From: Gnetum montanum
Taxonomy: Eukaryota; Streptophyta; Gnetopsida; Gnetales; Gnetaceae
Direction: 5' to 3'
DNA: 51,609 nt
Assembly (NCBI GenBank): GCA_015680685.1
Contig: MNCI01022262.1
Location: forward strand, 1-51,609
Shown: piece by piece, positions 23,729 to 35,450 of the stretch
Layout: every line of letters starts with the position of its first letter
Position numbering within the stretch: the stretch's first letter is position 1
The notes under the pieces: model-generated
The model's input: only the letters and a program-made list of their open reading frames with translations
The model's database searches: none
What the model was told of the DNA's origin: nothing
Made by a program: the position numbers and the translations under genes

Positions 23729-23822
23729 GCAACATTTATGACATTATTTTTTATCCAAACCAATCAAGATCAAGNCGCAACATTTATGACATTATTTTTT
23801 ATCCAAACCAATCAAGATCAAG
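23729..23822. other. One-base N gap with duplicated 46 bp flanks
   Basis: The sequence from GCAACATTTATGACATT to AATCAAGATCAAG (46 bp) stands at 23729-23774 and again, identically, at 23777-23822. A single N is at 23775. This looks like two contig ends that overlap but were joined without merging. A true tandem duplication is the less likely reading. Confidence 0.85.
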
Positions 23823-24765
23823 ATAGTCCAAAAGATGTTAACATCTTATCATATACTTATGGGAGAGTTTTTTTCCCATGATTTGTATTTTGGCGGTTGA
23901 ACTTCTATATGATTTTGCTTTGTAGTTAAGTTCTATTTTCTCATTTTGATGGTTTTAGATGCCTTAACACAGTGAGACTTCTCTCTCATATCTTTCCGAA
24001 TATAAACAAAGCAAGCTAATCTTTTCAAAGTCATTCATCTTCAATTAAAGAAAATTAAGCTCATATTGTAGTTAAACACGACTTTCTTTACTGAATTCTG
24101 ATCATCTTGCACTGTTTGCGATGATTTTGCAGCTAAAGATGACCAAATGAAAGTGACTTTTACTTTGAAAATCTTGCAACTAACGTGTTATTGCATCTAT
24201 TCTGGGATTTGGTGTTCTCTTTTCTTTGCCCGGGGATGTTCAGTTAATTGAGATGTCAGTTGATATTTCAATATCTTATATTATTGAAAATACTTTGTAC
24301 AACTTTCTCAACCGTACATCAATGAAACTAATTATCTTGCATTGTATGTGATGATTGTGCATTCAATTATTGAAATAAAAGTGACCGTTACTTTGAAACT
24401 GAATTGGAAATACTTTGTACAGCTTTATCAGCTCTATATAAGTGAAAATAATAATCTTACATAGTATGTAATGATTTTCGATTCTATTAATGAAATAAAA
24501 GTGACTATTACTTTAAAATTGATCATTTTACATGGTATTTTATTGCATCCGTTTTGGTTAGATGGGGATGTTTGATTAATTGAAATGTAAGTTGATATTT
24601 CAGTTTGTCATTCTATTGGATTTTCTTTGTGCAAGCTTGGCAGTTGTGCATAAGTGAAACTAATCACCTTGCATTGTATGTGATGATACTGCACTTTATT
24701 AACAAAATGAAAGTAACTGTTTGAAAATGTTGTACCAGTTTCCGAGATTCCATCTGCAAATAATT

Positions 24766-24846
24766 TCTGTAACTCAACATTGCCCATTGAAATTAAACCT
24801 CGTATTCATAGTTTATATATCAAAAGTCTTATACTAACATCTTAGT
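24766..24846 (-). repeat. tRNA-derived SINE-like relic (copy 6)
   Basis: The minus strand reads AACTAAGATGTTAGTATAAG, then GAGGTTTAATTTCAATGG in the B-box position, then GCAATGTTGAGTTAC. The last part matches the body of copy 2 (CAATGTTGAGTTATATAA), which ties it to that family. Confidence 0.45.
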
Positions 24847-25147
24847 TCACTTCAAACAATCATAATTATCAAGGTACCGTTAACATTTGTGTCTTTAGTT
24901 TTAGTTCATTGATGTTTAGCCTCTACTGAAATCTTACTAAATTCATCTGTATGTGGTGTCTTTGATTAATTCTTTCCTCACAATGCTAGTGGTAAGTTTT
25001 CCATCCTATTAGTGTCATACATTGCTTCCCTGGCTTTACATTGAATAGCTTAAGTGGTCACAGACGACACTCTGCAGTAGAAGATTCATTGGCACTGTTA
25101 ACAGTAAAAACCTATGATTTAAAATTGTGACAAAACTAGCATTAGTT

Positions 25148-25431
25148 AGGTATAGTGGAGAAGAATGCTAATGCAAGTCATCGTTTGAAGTGTAAAGGAT
25201 GTTTTGGCATGCCTTATCAGCAACGGCAGATGCATGACTTGAGGCCCTGTAAATGCAAAATGCAAGAGAACGAAGGAAAAGACCAGTAAATGCCAGAGAA
25301 TGGAGAAAATGCACAGCTATCAATATGGATGTGGAGTTCATAAATTTGTTGAACCTGGCAGGATTATACCTGTTGACGTTAAGTTAAAGAAGAATAAAAA
25401 GGCAATAGATGAAGGTGTATCCAGCAGCTAA
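25148..25431 (+). CDS. Possible terminal exon segment(s), unidentified
   Basis: Two overlapping plus-strand frames are open. One (25148-25288) encodes LKCKGCFGMPYQQRQ and then RPCKCKMQENEG, a Cys-rich stretch that could bind metal. It follows an AG (GTTAG) and ends near a donor-like GTAAATG. The other (25243-25431) encodes YQYGCGVHKFVEPGRIIPV and VKLKKNKKAIDEGVSSS, then stops. That tail vaguely resembles the second half of a G-patch domain (GxGxxxQGIxxPIDVKLR..), but the match is weak. I do not assign a function. Confidence 0.25.
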
Positions 25432-26259
25432 CACGGAAATCCAGAGATTTTAATGGTAAGGAAACGCCAAGCCTTCAGATTCGGCTGGTTCTTTTGGAAG
25501 AAAATTGTCAAGCAGTAATCTAACTTTGTAACAGATGCTACCCTGTTTTTATGTCATTATTTGTCCCAAGGTTGGAGTATCCCTGATGATTTTCTTCAAA
25601 CCAACCGGCCAAATCTGTTCAGTTTGCATTTGCATTCTCTTAAAAATGTAATATGAATTGCGATGGTGTATCCTGTTATCAAACAAAATCTGTCATCCGT
25701 ACCTACATTTAAATTCACAAAGAACAGGGAAAACATTTCTTTACAAAAACACATCATATTCTTGTAGCAAGCAGTTAGAAATGCATTTCCCAACTTTATA
25801 AAGTTAGAAATACTGTTCGATAATATACATCAGCATCGATAAATGGAAAAAATGGCATAGACAAAAACCTACAAATTGCAGGATTTAAAATTATAAGGTA
25901 AATTGATATATCTGAATTTAAAATAACGTTGGTTTTGTTCCTCTAATTTTCGCGTATATTTTATGGTAGCAAGTAGCAACCCGAGAAACATAATATGCAC
26001 TTCTGCGGTGATCGTTTCTTATCAAAGAAGCTATTTTTATCGTGAACAGGTTTTTGTTGCCTGGGGTACAGATTGCAGAAAAACCATAAAACCAAAGCCT
26101 TAATAGAGCCCAAAATTGCAAAGTGACCCCTTAATCACCTGCAACAAATAAAAGCTTATCACGCACACCTAATTCTCTAGGTACTCAAAAAAGACATTCC
26201 TTAAGAGAACACACTTCATACCATAGTCAAATTTACTGTAGTTGGTGTTTTGATACTAG

Positions 26260-26923
26260 GCATCTAAACAACATTTTCAAATGAAGAAAATAATCTCAAA
26301 GAGGAAAATCTTCCAAGCCTTTTGAAGGTGTCACTTAACATGGTTATCATCAAGGAAACCAACAGATTGATTAGGAATAAAAATCCAAAGAGACTTACAC
26401 CACTTCCAAATTTGTCGAGAAAATGAGCATTCCCAAAAAACATGCACAAAAGAGTCTTTGGCTTGACAAATGGTGCAATTAGGGCAATCAACTCCTAAGA
26501 ACTGAAGCCTATGTCCAATGGGAAGACCTTGATGAATCAAGAATTAGAAAAAGAAATGATGCTTAGGTTGGGCCTTGGAAATCTAAACACAATGAAAAAT
26601 GCCTTTTCAATGGTGATACTCAAGTTGCACACTCCATGTTCTATTTAAAGTGGAAAATTGGAATTCTTGTGCATGAAACCAAGATTTGGCTTTAGAAAGG
26701 CATAGGAAACACAGAGGGGAACCATTAGGCTAAAACCAGTCATCATACCAAGTTGTATTATTCTGTGACTTAGGAATACCAAAATTGGAGAGAACATGCT
26801 GAACATGCTAATAAAGAGGAGTATCTTATCTTTGAAACTCCTATTTAACTTTGGCATATTACCAGTAGAGGGCAATAGAATCATTCCTAATAGAAAATAA
26901 TTGATCAACATGATGGAGATTGT
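26260..26923 (-). pseudogene. L1-type LINE, 3' part (zf-RVT region)
   Basis: The minus strand encodes GLPIGHRLQFLGVDCPNC, then TICQAKDSFVHVFWECSFS and RQIWKW. This is the CxxC...H..xC zinc-binding region (zf-RVT) that follows reverse transcriptase in plant L1-type LINEs. Upstream codons give KSWFHAQEF and a typical W...F.W.L spacing. The open frames overlap in two phases, showing a frameshift. The segment ends exactly at 26923, where element A is inserted. The rest of the same LINE resumes at 37158, flanked by the same ATTGT. It is inactive. Confidence 0.8.
26919..26923. repeat. Target site duplication of element A, left (ATTGT)
   Basis: ATTGT at 26919-26923 is repeated at 37158-37162, immediately outside the TGATGA...TCATCA ends of element A. 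Confidence 0.85.
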
Positions 26924-27904
26924 TGATGAGCGACTAGTACCCCCTATACCCAACCATACGAATTACGAGCATTCACGTGCAAACCGATCAAATTCTATTG
27001 ATGGGACTAGTTTTGCATCTAGATCAAGTATTCATCCTAGTTAGCTATCTTCCCACTTGGACTAGTGGTAGCTTTGTCACGTATGATTTAGTCCAAAGTG
27101 AGGCATATGATGGATGATGTTGTTTTGGCTTATGCTACTCTTAATGATAATAGAGTAATCAATTATTTAATTTAATATGACAAAGTCTAAACTAGCCTAT
27201 GGGTGATGAGTGTTCATTCCCAGCTTGTTATACACATCTTGAACTCACGTATCCACTACTGAGATTACTAAGCATTATGCTACTGGAAAAATCAAGCAAT
27301 AACGTTAATGGGATTACCAAGCGAATACATGTTTATGCTCAAACTGGTCATGCTCATTCTAACAATTGATTAATATATGTGTAAATGTAAATATTAACTA
27401 TATACATGAATTTAAAGTGCTTTAAAGTAAATTTAATCTAACTTAAAGTGTTGCAATGAATAGGAATCAATATTGATCTTATTACTATTCATGGAATGTG
27501 TCTAGGTACATTACCACTTGAATAAGAAACCATACAATTGACTCAAATCCATACTACGGGCACTCATTGACTGTTCTCTAAGACTAAATTAAAACTACAA
27601 AGGTTTGGCTACTCTATTGACAAAAGAATGCCAAATATGTGGTGGAAGCACGTGTTTTTATAGACCAAAACACACACTGCGTCAATGCATCACATTAATG
27701 CATCAACGCATGCATCAATGCATATATGTCAATAGGGCTGCATCGACTTGTACCCATCGATGTAGCTATGACATCACAAATGAAATGTAGCATCTATGTT
27801 GTAGTAGCCAACTAAGATGCACCAATAGGGATGCTACAATGCAGATGCAATTTAGCATCTACAACATAGCATCTATGATATTTTAGTCATTTGATGCTTC
27901 ATCA
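26924..27904 (-). repeat. Element A 3' LTR
   Basis: It is 981 bp. On the minus strand it starts TGATGAAGCATCAAATG and ends GGTACTAGTCGCTCATCA. A TATA box CTATAAAAA lies at 27663-27655. The U3 region upstream of it is rich in CATCGATG-like and GCATGC-like palindromes. The R region shows GTGCCCGTAGTATGG and a TTTCTTATTCAAG block that align with LTRs C, D and G. Confidence 0.85.
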
Positions 27905-27920
27905 TACCCCCACAATTAAC
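27905..27920 (-). other. Element A polypurine tract
   Basis: On the minus strand GTTAATTGTGGGGGTA directly precedes the 3' LTR. Element C has TTGTGGGGGTA in the same position. This is the expected plus-strand DNA synthesis primer of an LTR retrotransposon. Confidence 0.75.
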
Positions 27921-28792
27921 TAAAAACTTGTCCTCAAGTTAATAGGATAAGACCAAGCTTTCTTTTCAAAAAATTGAAAATGATGGAATTATTGACAAAC
28001 ACTAATTATTGATTGACTTTGAGTGCTACATTAAAAAGTTTTATTCTAGTGGATGCATTACAAAATAACAAAATGACAAAAAGATTGGACTAACATTGAA
28101 GATTACAAAATTTGTAGAGGTCTTCAAAAATCCATTGAAGATGATTCTTCTTGTTGCCACTAGCAGTGGTAGACTTCAAAACTTGATTATTATGTTAATG
28201 CTTCTCTAGTTATGTAGAACATTTTTGAAGGATGGGCTGAAATTTCTTCTCATTGTTCAATGGATCTAGCAATCATGTGATGTTTAAGTTGTTATCTTGT
28301 ATGTGCTACGATTTGTCCATGGGCATATCCTTTGTTGTCCCTCTTTTGGCTTAGTTTTCATGCTTGGTAAAAGACCTTCTTTCTTAGGTATTTCTTTTAG
28401 CATCACCTACCATCATCAAAAGATCAACATTAGTTTTGGTAAATCTCCTTAATAATTAACCCTTTTTAGATCCCTTAGCTAGCTTAGCTCAAAAGATGTT
28501 AATGTTTTAAGCATAAGGTGATGATAACATACTATTCCCAAGGCTATGAGGTAACTAAAATCATCAAGTTGTTTGCATTATTTTGATCAATTACTATTAG
28601 TTACCACAATGATTGAAAATAGGATGTTTAGAAAAAGTTAAAAATTGTCAAAAATCTCAAAGTGGACATCCCTAGCCACCACGGCTAATGAGCATAACTC
28701 TGGAAGCACACAAGTTTTCAAACAATTGGAATTAAAGGTCTAATTCAAAAGATGACAAAGAAATATTTTTGAATTTAAAGGATATAGAAATA
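27921..28792 (-). other. Element A interior, no coding seen
   Basis: On either strand I find no frame with retrotransposon motifs. TTAACTTGAGGACAAG near the polypurine tract has a counterpart in element C (CTCAAGGACGA). The segment is bounded on the right by solo LTR B. Confidence 0.5.
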
Positions 28793-29713
28793 TGATGAGT
28801 GAAAAGTGCCCCCTATGCCCAACCATTTGAATCACAAGCATTGATGCACGATTTGGTCGAATTCTTGTGAATGGGACTAGCTATGCATGTAGATTGTTAA
28901 GCATTGATTGTAGTTCATTATCTTCCCACTTGGACTAGTGGTAACTTCGTCACATATGGGTTAGTCCAAAGTGAGGCATATGATGGTTGATGTTGTTGGT
29001 GCCTTATGCTACTCCTAACTATAATAGAGAAATTAATTATTTAATCTAATTAACAATAGGAAGATAAATGCTAAACTAGCCTACAACGATGAGCGTTTAT
29101 TCCCAGCTTTTGGTACATGTTTTGAACCCACGTATCCACTATTAGGATTACTAAGCATTATGCTACTAGTCAAACCAAGTAATAACACTATTGGGATTAC
29201 CAAATGAATATGTGTTCACACTTGAAATTGTTCATGCTCATTCTACCAATTGATTAATATGCATGAAAATGTAAATATTAAGTATGTACATGAAAAGTAA
29301 ATTGTATTGAAAGGAAATCTATTCTAAATCAAAATGCTATAATGAATAGGAATTAATCTCGATCTTATTGCCATTCATGAATTGTATCTAGGTACAATGC
29401 CACTCAAATAAGATGTAGTAAAACTAATTGAAATTCATATTGTGAACACTCACTGATTTTTTTCTAAAGTCATGAAATGAAATTACAAGAGTCTAACTAC
29501 AAAATGATCAAAATATTGCCAATACATTGTTGGAGCATGCATATTTATAGGCGAAAATAGACATTGCATCGACGAGTACCCTTTGACATAGCAAACCTTA
29601 CATCAATGAAATCCTATCGATGCAACTATGTCGAGGTAGCTGCATTGATGTAGTTATGTTGACATGCCTACATCGATGTAATCCAATCGATTTAGCCAAT
29701 TGATGCTTCATCA
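28793..29713 (-). mobile_element. Solo LTR B
   Basis: This is a 921 bp LTR of the same subfamily as element A, on the minus strand. It starts TGATGAAGCATCAATTGG and ends GGGCACTTTTCACTCATCA. It is flanked by AAATA at 28788-28792 and 29714-29718. There is no interior, which is the outcome of recombination between two LTRs. TATA is CTATAAATA (29550-29542). Its U3 still has intact CATCGATG palindromes, for example ACATCGATGTA near 29680. Confidence 0.85.
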
Positions 29714-31870
29714 AAATAGAAAAATAGAAAAGTAGGAGAAATTAATGAAAATTAATGAGAAGTAGTCCCAAAATCATGCATAATTTAGAGAAATCGTCAA
29801 TGATGTTTGGGAAGCTAAGAAAACTATTTTAAAGCCATGACCAATAAAAGTTATGCTATTGGGCCCTTCCCAAAGCAAGTTCCTACTATAATGCCCTTGT
29901 AGTGGGCACCATAGAAGTTAAATGTAGACCATGCCTTTATTCCAAACAACACACAATTGCCTTGGTTGGGATGTTGCACTATACTACACAAAACCAAAAG
30001 GATCATAATCATATGCAGCAATGTGGTGAATGAATGGGATGAGAAGGGATTGCAAAGATCAATATGTAAGGTGCTTTACCATGTCTACAATAGGCTCTTC
30101 TGTTAAATATGATTAAAATGATCATCATACCTATCAATCCAAGTTTTAGACCAAGTCCATGCCATGAATAGTGACCTTGCATTGATGTGTTTCTTCCCAT
30201 CTAACATCATGAGTTCACAACAACCACAAAGAATGATTATCACTGCAAAAAGAGAAGAAAAAAGAAGAAGGAAGGAAGGACCTTAGTTAGAGGGGTACCT
30301 TTAGACATGGGTAACATGTCTTTGTAGCCCCATGACAAGTGCTTGTAATCCATTATTATGTCTAAGGTATGTGCTTCGAATTTCCATTGTTATTATTTTT
30401 TAGTGTTTTTTTTTTAAATCAATGGGAACTACATCATGCAAAGACATAGCTCTCTTTTTATTGGTTGATGGAGGAGTGATGATACATTCATAGAGAAGTC
30501 ATAAACCACACCAAGAAAGTTAAGAAGAGAATACAACAAATCCCCTTGAGGTCACACCCTTTACCATTCCCATTTGATATTTCCCTATTTCTTCAAGGTA
30601 CAATGATCATTAATTGATTTTAGTTTCATGTAAGAAGAACCATATTTTTTTCATGACCAAGACCTTTATTTAGAGAATTGGAGGGATGGATGATGTGATA
30701 TCATTTCTTGACACAATTATTTACCTAGTCATCTTGATAGCATAGAACAAAAACCCAACACATGACGCTAATGTGTTCATCATGACTGGCAATATTATTA
30801 ACAAAAACATGAAAGATATTCATAACACATAAAAAAAAGACTCAAGAAAAGAGAAAATTATAAAGAAATGAAAAGAAAAATAACAAGAAATGAAAAACAT
30901 ATTAAGAATCAAAAATTGTTGAAATAAATAGGAAAATGATGAAGAAATTGTAAAACAAAAAAGTAAAAAGCACTTATTAGTTCTTAATTTAGGATGGGGG
31001 CATGTCCTCGGTGACTAAGTGTAAAGGTAGGACAAGAGTTATTAAGTAGGTTGGTTCGTTTCATTCATGTTTTAAGTGGTTTTTCACTTGCATTTCCAAG
31101 CCACTAAGTGTTCTTTGGTTTAGTGCCTACTACGTAGACTTGTTATTGCTCACACACCTGTTCCTTAACTTTGTGGTGGGTTGGTATAGGGGTTGTGTGA
31201 ATATTTTGAATGTCCAGCCAACAACTACATCCTTTATTATTATTAGTGATGCATGGGGATTTCTATTTCTCCATAGTGATCAATTCACCTTTTGTGTTTT
31301 GCATTGGAGTGGTGATGGTTGTTGGCTTTTGCATATGATTAGAAGACATTGTTTTGAAGAGGAAGGATGTTGCACCAGATTGACCTTGTGCTAGTTTTGA
31401 TGCACCAGTAGGTCTATGAGTTTTGTGCTCATGCATGGAAACTATCCTAAAGAAAGGTGTTTCTGAGGTTGTGGTTGAGATCTAGTAGAATTATCATTTC
31501 TGTGTATGTTCACATCACAAGTGGCATTAAATCATTGATGTTGTGGTGCTAAACCTTCTTGTGTTCATGGTGATATGTGATGGAGGGAAGTATGAGAATA
31601 TTGAGGATATGATAGAGGATGAGAAGTGTAAGGTGGTGATCTTTTAGAAGATGTTGTAGGTTGATATTCAGAAGAGTGGTAGTAGTGATTTGAGGTAGAG
31701 GAAGTAGAACTAGTTGGGGATGTTGAGCATACTATCAATACAAGTCTAGCTGGAAATAAGGGTAGTGCTAGTTTGATGGTGGCATCCCCCATGACTATGG
31801 ATTTTACCATTGTGGTTGATAGTAATTTTTAGGCTGATAAGAAATCCCACTCAAATAGTATAGTTGGTTT
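29714..31870 (-). other. Element A interior, no recognised protein
   Basis: Downstream of gag on the minus strand I find only short, low-complexity frames (for example a Ser/Thr/Tyr-rich one at 31565-31810). There is no Asp-Asp reverse transcriptase motif, integrase HHCC or RNase H motif. Purine- and A-rich tracts occur around 30240-30280 and 30830-30960. Confidence 0.45.
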
Positions 31871-31875
31871 TAGGA

Positions 31876-33480
31876 CTATCTATAATTACCTTGTGAGTAA
31901 GGTAATTTTCTAAGCATTTTCTTTTGTACAAACTTTAGATTCAAAGAAAAGGCCCCATACTCATGCAGATGTAACATAACTAGGTAATAGCCCTTTGAAT
32001 GGTCATATAGGCAAATGTCACATCCATCATCCTCTTCTATGCTTGAGTCTATATCCTCTTCTTCTACAACCATTTTCCCTTTCTGTTGATAAGTTTTCCT
32101 ACTTGTTTCTTGGTTCTTTTTTCTCTTCTTATTTTGATGACTTGATTCTTGTTGTGTTACTCTCTCCTTTATGGTTTTCACATAAGTTCTAACTTTGTCA
32201 TTCATCAACTCCCACATATTATCTATCTTTGCTTCAATCTCATCGATAGACTTTTGTATTGGTAAGGTTTCTTGTGAAATCACCTTATCGAGAGCTACCT
32301 CTTTTCCCTCATCATAGATTTGGATGCTCTTCTTTTGAAAAGTTGGATCTTAGTTATATTCCTCTACATTCTCTAGTTTACTTAACTTTCCATCTTCTTT
32401 TGCAACCTGCATGATTAGCCTTTGTATCTAATGGGCTTTTAGTTTAGATAATTAACCTTGGGCATAAATCCCAAGGATCTCCCTCATTTTATTACGAATC
32501 CCATCTATGATGTAGAAAAGTTGCTCTTTTTGAGAGAAACCATGGTTGGGACATCTATGTAGTAGCGAATAGTATCTATCCAAGGTCACATCCAAGGGTT
32601 CATGATTTTCTTTCTTCCACCCTTGGATTTTTTTCTAGGTTGGACACTCTCACATAGGTTCAGTATTTTTTGTGGAAGAGTTCTAGCATTGTGGACCACT
32701 AATGGATTAAAATTAGTTCCAATAATTTACCAACTTTCAACTTCATCTACTAGTATACTAAGAAAGAACTTAAGCTTTTGCCACTTATGTTTGATATTTT
32801 GCAAGGTGCAGGCATCATGAAAGGCTTGTAAGTGATGTTTTGGATTAGAATTTTAGCCTCCCCTAAATTTGGGAATGTTGTCCATATCAAGCCATTTGAT
32901 GTGACTATCCCTTTGATACCTTTGGGGTATTTGAACTACCTTCCAAATTTGTGTGCAACCCCTAGTAGCCAATAAGGGTTCATCAATATTAGACATGTCA
33001 TGATGAGAATCTCTATTGCTATTTGTCTAGTAGTGATGATCTTGTCCATGCTCACTTTGATGTCTTTGATTTTACCCTTAGGTTCAATTTTTGTGTTTAT
33101 CTTGACCCCATAGTAGAGCTCTATCTCTATACCTACATTATGTTTGTCAGAACTAGACATTGAAGAGGAAGAGGAAGATGAGGAACTAGGAGAATCACCA
33201 TGGCTCCTATATCATCCTGCATGGTCCCTTGATCTATCTTTTCTAGGTTTAGAGGAGGTCCTAGGCCTTGAGGCCCTTCTTGTTCTAGGAATTTCTCCAT
33301 CTCCTCTAGGATTGTCTATACTAGTTGAACACAGTCCTTGCATGTATTAAGAATGAAAATGAATATATGAAATCCCTACCTGAGGTTGTTCCCTCCAATT
33401 CTCTTAAGTATAGAACCTATTATTTCTCCTATGAGTGTTCTCATCATACTTGGTCCTATGTGAAGAAGACATGATTTTAA
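31876..33480 (-). pseudogene. Element A gag (decayed)
   Basis: The minus strand starts with MSSS-type Ser-rich and Arg/Ser-rich sequence (33480-33120). Then come YQRDSHIKWLDMDNIPKF and PKHHLQAFHDACTLQNIK, followed by KWQKLKFFLSI. That is the retrotransposon gag core, matching HHLQGFHDDCILQNIEN in element D and HHLQTFYNAYNL in element E. The last part (31876-32283, 135 codons open) holds a Lys-rich linker, an acidic stretch and CDICLYDHSKGYY. The latter is a CxxCxxxH knuckle whose final Cys is Tyr, as a G-to-A change would give. Gag would package the RNA into particles. Stops and frameshifts disable it. Confidence 0.75.
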
Positions 33481-33578
33481 CATGTGTGCCTCAAAATATT
33501 AATATTTTCTAAAAGATAAATCATTAATAATTTTATAGTGATAATTTATAATATAACTAATCTAGATAACTAGCACCA

Positions 33579-33597
33579 TCCCTAGCAATGATTCCAA
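33579..33597 (-). other. Element A primer binding site (tRNA-Asp type)
   Basis: On the minus strand the base after the LTR begins TTGGAATCATTGCTAGGGA. Plant tRNA-Asp ends so that its complement is TGGCGCCGTTGCCGGGG. The differences are mostly C-to-T and G-to-A, as expected from methylation decay. Confidence 0.75.
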
Positions 33598-33780
33598 TGA
33601 TGAGTGGCCAGTATCCTTTATTTCTAACCATACGAATTACAAGCATTCACACACAACCCAATCGAATTCCATGGATGGGACTAGTTTGGCATCTAGATCC
33701 TTAAGTATTAATCACAAGTCATTGTCATTTCACTTGGACTAGTGGTAGCTTTCTCATGTATGGTTTAGTCCAAAGTAAGG

Positions 33781-34250
33781 TGATGAGAGCAGTTACTCTA
33801 GTGGTTTATTCTAATTATTAGAGAAATTACTCTAGTGGTTTATTCTAATTATTAGAGTAGTTACTCTAGTAGTTTATTCTAATTATTAGAGTAGTTACTC
33901 TAGTAGTTTATTCTAATTATTGGAGTGGTTACTCTAATTATTAGAGTAGTTGCTCCCAAGCCTATAAATACAGTGCCTAGGCACATAATTAAAGAGAAGT
34001 CTTTTAGCAGTCAAGTAGCAAAACTCTTGTAGTCTATTTGAAAATAGAGTATTTTCCATGTGCCCATAGCAGGAGGTCTAAGTATGGATGGATCTTTATT
34101 CGAGCATTGTGTACTTGAGCACACCTTGTGTATGGCAATAAAGACGAGCTCTTTGATTCATCCTTGCAGCACTTGAGATTTGTTTTCTTACACATTTATT
34201 TTATTTTATTTTCTTATGCATTTATTTTCTTTTATTTTACTTTATGCACT
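33781..34250 (+). repeat. Element C 5' LTR, truncated
   Basis: U3 holds four 34 bp units (GTTACTCTAG at 33792, 33826, 33860 and 33894), each with CTAATTATTAG. CTATAAATA lies at 33962-33970, then the R region with GTGCCCATAGCAGGAG and GATCTTTATTCGAGCA, and AATAAA at 34137-34142. Homology with the 3' LTR stops at TTTATGCACTT near 34250, so about half the LTR is deleted. Confidence 0.85.
33962..33970 (+). promoter_or_regulatory. TATA box of LTR C
   Basis: CTATAAATA lies just downstream of the U3 repeats and 175 bp before AATAAA. The same nine bases are at 49034, 51427 and, on the minus strand, 29550 and 36949. The 3' LTR copy at 35609 reads CTACAAATA. Confidence 0.75.
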
Positions 34251-35450
34251 TCGCTCTAACTAAGACCCTTTCTCGCTTCCTGCTTCTCCATCTCACTCTC
34301 CTTGGGATGGTGGTCACTCTTTGTGGAAGCATTCTTGTTGCCTCAAGAGGATGGATTAGCCAAGTGTATTGATGCAAGGTCATTGAATGTGGTTGGTTTG
34401 AGTCTGGATTTAGGATGAGTTTTACTCAGTTATCTTAACCATGAAATACACAAGGGGATTTACACAACCTTATTCTTGGGATTTCATTCCATTCTCTCCT
34501 CTCCATCTTTCTTCCCATTTTCCACCTCATTGTTGGTTTTATCATTAGTTCATTCTAGGTTGATGCATTGTTTTTCTTTGGTGAATTCTTGAAGGTAAGT
34601 TTTTAACTCTTGCTTCTAAATGACATTCCTAGAGCCTACGGACTCTTTGGTTTGTGGTTTTGTCAGAGCATAAAGGGCATGAGCCTACTTTGGAGAGGAC
34701 CCACTAGCATTTCTTTTTGGTGCAATTGTTAACTTCTTTCCCTTAAACGTTTCCTATAATCAGTCATTTCTTGTTTCATCCCCATCCATGACATTCATTT
34801 TATTGGCGTTGTCGTTGATATTTTTCATCTTTCTTGTTCCTCATGTTTTTCCATCTTATAGCTACTGAAGGTTCTCTCTTAGTCGTGGGGGCCCTGGCAC
34901 AATTTTTTTAATTTTTTCCATTTTACTAATTGCCTAACCCCTACACATTGGGTAGTTACCAGTGATAAATCCCTAAACTAGTTTCTTCCATAACCAAAAC
35001 TCAACCAATGTGCTTCATATCAAGGCAAGGTATCAATTGCATTGTGGATTATCTATCCTTGCTCATTTGTGACTATGTTGTGTGTGTAGATGGTGATCAT
35101 ACAAACAATGGACTAGGCTTGGAGGAAGCACTCAAGATGGACCAAAACTAAAGCATTTATGAAAGGAGCAAGTTTGATGGTGTGGCTATTGATAAAAAAT
35201 GGAAGGCGCAATCTTAGCATTGGTAGTAACACACTTCATTTTCTTTCTCTCTCTTTCTTTACAAGCTGCCAAATAAAGGCTTGGATGTCATTTATGTACA
35301 AGTGTTCATCACAATGTTATAATATGCTTATTGATCCATCACTGGGCATGCTGAGTCTATCATCCCATTCCACTGTTATTTGTCAATTAGTCAATAATCC
35401 CATACCTTCCCAATATTTTGTGAGGAACTCAAGGACGATTTTTCATTCAG
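34251..35450 (+). other. Element C interior, unidentified DNA
   Basis: About 1.2 kb is richer in CG, CAG and CCC than the surrounding decay (for example GTGGGGGCCCTGGCAC near 34886). I see no gag or pol. An open segment at 35159-35464 has no known motif. It could be captured host sequence or the non-coding body of a non-autonomous element. Confidence 0.4.

Larger units (their letters stand above)
23870..26160 (+). other. Low-decay, gene-like island
   Basis: CAG, CTG and CG are clearly more common here than in the flanking decayed repeats, as expected for transcribed or less methylated DNA. It contains four degenerate repeats (about 24091, 24325, 24445 and 24655) of a segment like CTTGCATTGTATGTGATGAT followed by AATGAAA..AAAGTGACTNTTACTTT. 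It also holds a SINE relic and a short open segment near 25.2-25.4 kb. It could be intron and last exons of a host gene whose rest lies elsewhere. Strand and splice structure are not established. Confidence 0.35.

Noticed and set aside
25918-26121. Minus-strand 67-codon frame in the gene-like island
   Set aside because: No recognisable domain or splice context. It could be real only with transcript support, so I left it out.
31140-31394. Plus-strand 84-codon open frame
   Set aside because: It lies antisense inside the interior of element A. Its composition (Cys/Trp/Leu/Phe) and lack of motif suggest chance.
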